NCBI GenBank assembly: GCA_019454045.1
Contig: SKCR01015045.1
Coordinates: 1-64,000 of the forward strand
Reading direction: 5' to 3'
Source of the DNA: Zanthoxylum bungeanum
Taxonomy: Eukaryota; Streptophyta; Magnoliopsida; Sapindales; Rutaceae
Length of the DNA: 64,000 nucleotides
This document shows positions 58,167 through 64,000 of the stretch, in pieces. The position numbers and the translations under genes were made by a program. The notes under the pieces were generated by a model. That model ran no database searches. It was given only the letters and a program-made list of their open reading frames with translations, and was not told the origin of the DNA. Numbering within the stretch: the first letter of the stretch is position 1; each line of letters begins with the position of its first letter.

Positions 58167-60712
58167 TGTTAGGGTTGGTGCTCGAAGTGCCAATCCGGAT
58201 CGTATTTATGTTCGATTCATAAATACGAGCAATTCTATTTTCCATAATATTAGTAATTTAAGTGGTAGCACCCTTGTCTTTTATACACTTTTTCAATCTA
58301 ATTACGAGTAGATATCTGACTATGATTAGATCAAAACTAAATCTAGTTTAGTGATACGAGTATATTAGACAAGGACCCTAGGATTTACAATATAGTGTGC
58401 AGTTACAACGTAGTTTGTAATTGACATTGGGAAGCATACCATTAGATGTATATCCTTAAAAAAAGTTCATGGTCAAGATTTACTAACATGGGTCGGTAAG
58501 TAAAATCTGCTGAGACCAGTACATGTCGTATATCGTGACTTAGTCTGATGGTTTATCCCAATGAACCATGAGTCTCGGGAGACTCGTATAGACATGTAGG
58601 TGTTTATTTGATAAGACACTGAACAACTCATGAAAGATTTCATAATAGATGGTTACCAACGTCAATAGGAATCTTTACGAGTTGAGCAAGCATAGTGGTC
58701 CTCCGACTTGAGATACCACAGTGAGATCTATGAGTTATCCTCCACACTTTGATGGAAGTCACGTTAACGATTTATTCATGATCAGACCTCCACATGTTCG
58801 TTGGGTGTGGACTGATGCTCATGATATCCAGTGCGTATCAAGATAGGATCTGCCAGTCCTGTGTACAGGGCATATGCATCCTCATGTGTTTACGATCTAG
58901 TAAATCCATGGCCATGGTATAACTTCAGAAATCATTTCCGAGTGTTATTAAGAGATCGTAAATGGAATGTCAAGTATATTATACCAAACAGGTTTTATGT
59001 TTTTATCTATACCCCATGTATAATATGGATAGCCTGTGACAGAGGGATTATACGTATGTAGTGACCTCGACTTGCATAGTTTTAGCGAGATTATCCGTGG
59101 TCGTCATAATCCATGAGATGGTGGATTATGGACACGAAAATTGGATTTCGTGACGGATAAACCTAAACTTATAGAGTCCCACAATATGAAGTGTACTCGT
59201 TGAGCACTTAGGCAACTCGATATGAATAATACGGATTATTCATAATACTTCATCGGATTAAGTGAGTTAATTCGGATCGTTTAATCTGTTAAACGATAAC
59301 ACATGCATTAGGGGATTTTTTCCGATAATAATTAGCGTGTATTTATATTTGATACATAATATGATTAGATACACATTAATTATTCGTCAAATGAGATTTT
59401 GACACATGCCATTAAATATATGTATTTGTTATTTAATGTAAATGAAATAAATATATATATAATAATAATTATTTGATAAATATTTCATAATTGTTATGAA
59501 AAATATTTAATTATTATTGGTTACACTTGGCATTAAATTTGGATTTTGACTACTTTGACTTTATATTTAATTTATTAAATATTTTTCATTTGTGATAAGT
59601 GTTATCACACATGTTAATTATTTAATGGTAACATGTGGCATGAATTATTAATGTGATTTTGAATCAAATTAATTAAAATTCAAATTGACCATTTTGCCCC
59701 ATTGTTAGTCGGTCATGTATATTAAATGAGGGAAATTGTTTTCTTCATCTTCTAAGCTCCATTCATGAACGTCTAAGCTCTAAAAACATGGGTCTCCAAA
59801 TTTGTTTGAAGAATCCATGAAGAATCAATGGAAAATTCAAGAAAAAGCTAAGGAATTGGAGGATTAAAGGTAATCTACCATAACCATAAGCTTGGAAATT
59901 TAGTTTCTTATTTCTTGAGTTGTTAGATGGGTTCTAGGGTTTCTTTGAATCTGAATTTTTGGGGCTTTTGTTTGTGGTTGATGGAGATGGAAGATTATGC
60001 ATGTGTGAAGTTGGTTTTGGAAGTAATTAGTGTAATTATTATCCAATTTGATCAATTATTGATGAGTTGCTATTCTAGAGTGTTATGACCACTCTTGTGG
60101 CACCTAGAATTGTTCTTGGGTTGTTCATATGTGGTGACTTTGGTTGATGTTATGATTAATTAGATTAATCTTGAAAATTTGGATTTAAAGCATGAAAATT
60201 AGAATTTTTGGTTTCTGGATCAGATCCTGCAAAACTGGAAATTATATGAAGAATTTGATGTCATATGAATGTAATGGATGTGTTTTGGGAATTGGAACAA
60301 TTTCCGGAAAGTGTTTCCGAGTTGAAATAAGCAAAAACGGCGTTACCAGGTGACTTTTTAGTCAACTGGATGACGGCTGCCCAAACAGTGAATCTGTCAT
60401 TGTTCAAGCAGCCCATGAACTGCCCTGACACTATTGGGGCTGACCTAGGCAGTCCCCATAAGTGTCGGGTTGTCGGTTCGGTCAAAAATACGTTTTGCGT
60501 CATTTTGCGGAAAAATGATTTTCGTAAAAGTTTCGCGATATTTCAACCTTATTTATGTTGATATTTGATATTGAATAAATAGGTTTAGGTGAAATATGAA
60601 TAAATTATTCATATTAAATATTGAATAATTTATTCAGTAATTTGAAAAAGTTTTAAATTACGATTTCGCCCGAACCGCGCATATGTTGCGCCCATCGCCC
60701 AAAACCCCAACA
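58167..60712 (+). repeat. Right (3') LTR of the LARD-like element
   Basis: 2546 bp uninterrupted; preserves the empty target sites of both insertions in the left LTR. Frame 58831-59061 lies at the same place as LTR sequence near 49650 and is not a gene. Confidence 0.93.
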
Positions 60713-60717
60713 CTTAC

Positions 60718-60795
60718 AAAAAATGCACTCACTGGATTCGAACCCATGACCTCAAGGTGAGATCATGAGCCACACACCATCAAGCCACGCCCATT
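60718..60795 (-). mobile_element. tRNA-derived SINE-like sequence
   Basis: On the minus strand a perfect pol III B box GGTTCGAATCC (60734-60744) is preceded 33 bases upstream by an A-box-like TGGCTTGATGG (60777-60787). It starts near GGGCGTGGC and continues CTCACCTTGAGGTCATGG before the B box. The cloverleaf is not complete, so it is not a functional tRNA. The 3' end is AT-rich. It may be a SINE head or a chance tRNA-like piece. Confidence 0.45.
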
Positions 60796-61247
60796 GGGGA
60801 CTTTATATGTCAAACATGTTAGTTTTCAAAATATGTTTTTGATTCCTTATGTTATCTTTTCATGATTCTTGCACAAGTTTGGGATGGTTTTGCCACGGGT
60901 TTGGGTGGTTAGGTATTAGCATGCATCAATTTCAGGTTACAGACATCCTTTAATATGCAGTTTAATTATGTTTCCATGTTCTTACAAGCTTTTTTATGCA
61001 TTTCAACTTATGTCATCAGTTTCGGGTCATGTACAGTTTTACGTTTCTAATTATTCTTGGTTAGGCTAGTTATGTAGCTTCCAGTCATGTATGTTAAGTT
61101 TAGCATTCAGGTTCAACCTATGCATATTCAGTTCAGGTATTCAGGTGCAACTCATGCATGTACAATTCAGACATTCAGGTTCAGTTCATGTAGTTTCAGG
61201 ATAAGGTATCCAGGTTCAGTTAATGATAGCATGTGATTAAGCAGTAA
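60796..61247 (+). mobile_element. Older LTR-like sequence, part 4
   Basis: Non-coding continuation with TCAGGTTCAGTTCATG-type words at 61090-61230, like 34900-35700. It ends at the start of the next copia LTR piece. Confidence 0.4.
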
Positions 61248-62793
61248 TGAAGGAGTTTCAAGGCGGAAATCCGGTGACACACAGCGGAACAGTGGAAAAT
61301 CAAAATTTTCCGATTTCAAAAATTTTTTTCGGATCAATTAAATAAACTTATTTATTTAATTATCCAATTATTAAATTATGAAATATTACACAAGAAATCA
61401 AATTTTTATGTAATTACCAAATTGTCTCAAAACTTTGCATTTTGTTCATTTTAGTCCTAAATTGTTCAAAATAATTTTGGATGATTCTAAATCATTACTA
61501 AGATGAATTTAACATGTCATACACATCAAAAATCAAATAGCAACATGAACCCCAAATTTTTGACAAAACCCATGACCCCCCCTGGCCAAATTGTGCATTT
61601 TGCACTTTTAATGTTCAAAACACATCAAGATGATATCCAATCAACATAAGATTTTATATGCATCATATACACATCCAACTACACAACATAAATGAAAAGC
61701 CTCAAATTTGGAAGTGGTCTTAAACCCTAATTTTTCAATTTCATCAAATTGGACAAATTAGACCAAATTAGTAAAATCCAACATTTCAATCATGTTCTTT
61801 CACACCAATCAAGCCTCACCACAATGAAATAACTATAGAACAAATCTAGGTCATTTAAGAGTGGGTCAATAACTCTAGAATGGCAACAAGTTTCTCAAAC
61901 CATCAAAAGAATGCTTATTAACTCATTAGTAACATTCTATGATCTTTATACATGCATAACCCTATCATCAAACTTCCATCCAACAAAAACACAAAGAATA
62001 AAGAATATAAAACATGAGAACATCATAGTATGTAGCCTAGAACACAAGAAACATATTCCTCTCATAATCTTTGATATTTATATTTTTAATTAATTTAATT
62101 ATTTAACAATTAAATAATTATTTAAATACAAATATATTAAATATATGTATTATATTTACATTAAATATCAAATACATTTATATATTTATGATATTAGTCA
62201 AATATCTCAATTTGACAATTAATTAATGTGTATTTGATAAAATCTAACATTAAATGCAAATACACAAAAATTAAGAAATGACTATTGGGTCCCTACACAT
62301 GTACTTTTGCGTTTAACCTTTAAACAACTTATAAATAATCAATATTATTTATAAATATTGCCCTAGGGCTCTACGAGTATATTTCATTAGTGAGACTCTA
62401 GATTCAGGCATATCCGTCACGAAATCCAATTTCGTGTCCATTATTTACCCACCCGTAAATTATGACGACCAAGGATAAACTCGCTGAATCATACAGGTCG
62501 AGGTCATAGCAAATGTATAATTCCTCCATCACAGGTATCCGCATATATCCCAGAGATATAAATGTAATGTCAAATCTCTATAGGGACAATCTTGTCGACG
62601 TCTCTATTAGCAATCTCTAAAAGAACACTTAGAACTGACTTCTAAACTGTACCACGGGTCCATGGTTTTTATCTGATTGCAAATCATATAGACTACATAT
62701 GCTCTGTACAAAGAACTGACAGATCCTATCTCGATACACACATGACACCCCCGAGGATCTATCCACACACAACGAACAGGCGGAGGTCTGATC
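61248..62793 (-). mobile_element. Truncated copia LTR, reverse strand
   Basis: Collinear with 51100-52965 of the solo LTR, with an internal gap near 62075. It starts TGAAGGAGTTTCAAGGCGG (equivalent to TGTAAGGGTTT..AGGGCGG) and stops at about 62793, inside CGGAGGTCTGATC. The LTR 5' part is missing. The frame 61911-62093 is accidental. Confidence 0.85.
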
Positions 62794-62968
62794 TAAATTT
62801 TGATCCAATCAATATTTCTCAAATCTAATCATGCACACTCTAAGTTAACATAATCTAAGCATGCTCAAATCATCAATTTGAAGAAATCATGTTCAAAACA
62901 CAAAAGCCCCAAATTTTAGTCTCATGAACCCAAAACTTTTCATGCTTAAAATTGGCTCTTGATACCAT
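62794..62968 (-). mobile_element. Copia leader and PBS, reverse strand
   Basis: On the minus strand: PBS TGGTATCAAGAGCC (plus 62954-62967), then a leader matching 41580-41700 (AGCATGATTTGAGAAATA-like; GTTAACTTAGAGTGTGCATGA). Truncated at 62794 against the preceding LTR. Confidence 0.8.
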
Positions 62969-64000
62969 TGTTAGTGTTCCTAGAACATGCCAAGGATCTA
63001 ATAAGCAAGAAAAAGTGTTCATAAATTCATTATAAGTTGCGAAATTACTTCCATTGAATGGATTTGAGCTTTTAAAATTTTGAGAAGAAGATCTCCAAGA
63101 TCCTTCCTTTGTTGATTCCAAGCTTTGAGTTGATTTCCAGATCATTCCTTTGTTGATTCCAAGCTTTGAGTTGGTTTCATGAAGATCTCCAAGATCCAAC
63201 CTTTGTGTTGATTCCAAGCTTTGAGTTGGTTTCCCTATCACCTTAGAAGACTTCTACAAGTGCTAGCTTTGTTGATTTTGCAACAAAATCAAAGAGAAAT
63301 AAGCTTCAAGTTCACGCCCATTTGCTTAGTCTATTAGGGTTTACATTGTGTCAAGTGTTGTGTAATGAGAGAGAGAGATGCCTTTTGGTAAAACCAATTT
63401 ACCCTTTTCACCTAAACAAGGTGGTTGGGTCAATGGTTTCACCAAAACCATTCCAAGGTAGTTGGAAAGTTGGTGGCTTGGCATAAATGCCAACTACCCT
63501 CCCAACTACCACATGTTAAGTGGGCCCCACATTTGAATTCAAAATTCAAATGGATTCTACGAATGTTTGCTGCGGCTTGAATCCGTTTAATCTGATTAAA
63601 CGAATTTTCCGTCGCTAAATAATTAAATCTAATTTAATTAAATGACGACGCCTCGTAAATATATTACGAATGTCGTTTACGAATTAATTCTAAATTAATC
63701 CGTTCGCTCGTATTAAAGTCCAACTTTAATTTCGTAATGAAATCTAATTCCGATTAATACATCCGATATATTAATTTTAGCCCATGCAAATAAATTAAAT
63801 AGAAAAATCAAATTTAACTATTAAATTTATTTCACCGATTAATTCCAAATTAATCGCGTTCTCTCTCTCTTCCGAACACATTTAATCCCAGATTAAATAA
63901 AGCCTCAATTAATCCCATATTAATTTTCTCTTCTCTAAATTAATCCCAGATTAATTCTAGTTTAAGTCAACTGTCATCGGTGAATCTTTGGGAAGCGACC
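62969..64000 (-). mobile_element. Copia LTR (3' part), reverse strand, running off the window
   Basis: Begins TGTTAGTGTTCCTAG (terminus CACTAACA on minus) beside the PBS. It is the reverse complement of the 40590-41539 LTR family (CTTCCCAAAGATTCACCGATGACAG, CTCTCTCTCT, TTAATCCCAGATTAAT blocks). Contains a tandem of AGATCTCCAAGATCC/CCTTTGTTGATTCCAAGCTTTGAGTTG units at 63090-63240, which gives the periodic frame 62873-63241. Confidence 0.88.
63085..63240 (-). repeat. Short tandem repeat inside the LTR (about 48-55 bp, 3 units)
   Basis: Three units of GTTGATTCCAAGCTTTGAGT, preceded by GATC(C/A).TCCTTTG or GATCCAACCTTTG, at about 63112, 63154 and 63210. The LTR at 39576-41539 has one equivalent (CTTGGAATCAACACTCAAAAC). 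Confidence 0.8.

Larger units (their letters stand above)
39044..60712 (+). mobile_element. LARD-like copia element with two nested insertions
   Basis: Terminal repeats start TGTTAGGGTTGGTGCTC and end AAAACCCCAACA: left at 39044-53921 in three pieces, right at 58167-60712. Flanks TTTAC (39039-39043) and CTTAC (60713-60717) are a TSD with one change. PBS TGGTATCATAGTGGG 53926-53940; PPT AAGTGGGAGAAAT 58154-58166. The 4.2 kb interior has no recognisable gag or pol, so it is non-autonomous. Confidence 0.88.

Noticed and set aside
60718..60795. Functional tRNA gene
   Set aside because: B box is good but no complete acceptor, D and anticodon stems could be formed by eye; kept only as SINE-like.
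62873..63241. Minus-strand ORF of 122 codons with repeated QSLEST
   Set aside because: Comes from a three-unit tandem repeat in an LTR; not supported as a gene.

Overview
The window is plant nuclear DNA, most likely from a eudicot with a repeat-rich genome. It is almost entirely LTR retrotransposons nested in one another, of both Ty1/copia and Ty3/gypsy type. I see no intact host gene. The only host-derived coding sequences are a decayed G-type lectin receptor-like kinase (about 13190-14633) and two intronless LOG (cytokinin riboside 5'-monophosphate phosphoribohydrolase) copies carried inside retroelements. Most long open frames are accidental readings of LTRs or tandem repeats.

Layout. 1-234: 3' end of a copia LTR. 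235-2461: reverse-strand copia leader, primer-binding site (PBS) and truncated LTR. 2586-13117: remnant of a Tat/Ogre-like gypsy element (integrase, antisense extra ORF, 3' LTR TGTTGA...TCAACA), split by a complete reverse-strand non-autonomous gypsy element at 3968-10579 (TSD TATAT). That inserted element has gag but no pol and carries a LOG ORF at 7032-7685. 13190-14633: receptor kinase pseudogene. 14799-61247: an old LTR-like sequence (TGTAACACCC start, Del/Tekay-like by inference) that hosts three insertions. The first is a chimeric gypsy element at 14812-33367 (TSD CCTAG/CCTGG). Its left LTR holds an Athila-like element at 16115-23201 (TSD CCTTG); its interior holds a second LOG copy (26428-27080) and a 2.9 kb 3' array of several tandem-repeat families. 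The second is a solo LTR at 35891-38386 (TSD ACTAT). The third is a non-coding, LARD-like copia element at 39044-60712. Its left LTR in turn holds a 9.9 kb copia element (39576-49488, TSD TAGTG) and an opposite-strand solo LTR (51100-53493, TSD GAACA). 61248-62793 and 62794-64000 are further reverse-strand copia LTR pieces, the last running off the window.

The most interesting content is the LOG cassette. Two LTR elements with different termini carry the same arrangement: a TCTGGCTGAAGACG/GGGAGGCAACCC motif, then about 0.5-0.65 kb with splice-acceptor-like and TATA-like sequences, then an intronless full-length LOG reading frame. One copy keeps a single 218-codon frame with two internal stop codons. 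The other has one stop codon and a one-base deletion but keeps the PGGxGTxxE motif. This looks like retrotransposon capture of a cytokinin-activating gene, probably with active relatives elsewhere in the genome.

Almost all insertion boundaries were established by reading target-site duplications and, in three cases, by finding the empty site in the partner LTR. No alignments or database searches were run. Lineage names (Tat/Ogre, Athila, Del/Tekay) rest on recognised protein and PBS motifs and are less certain than the structures.
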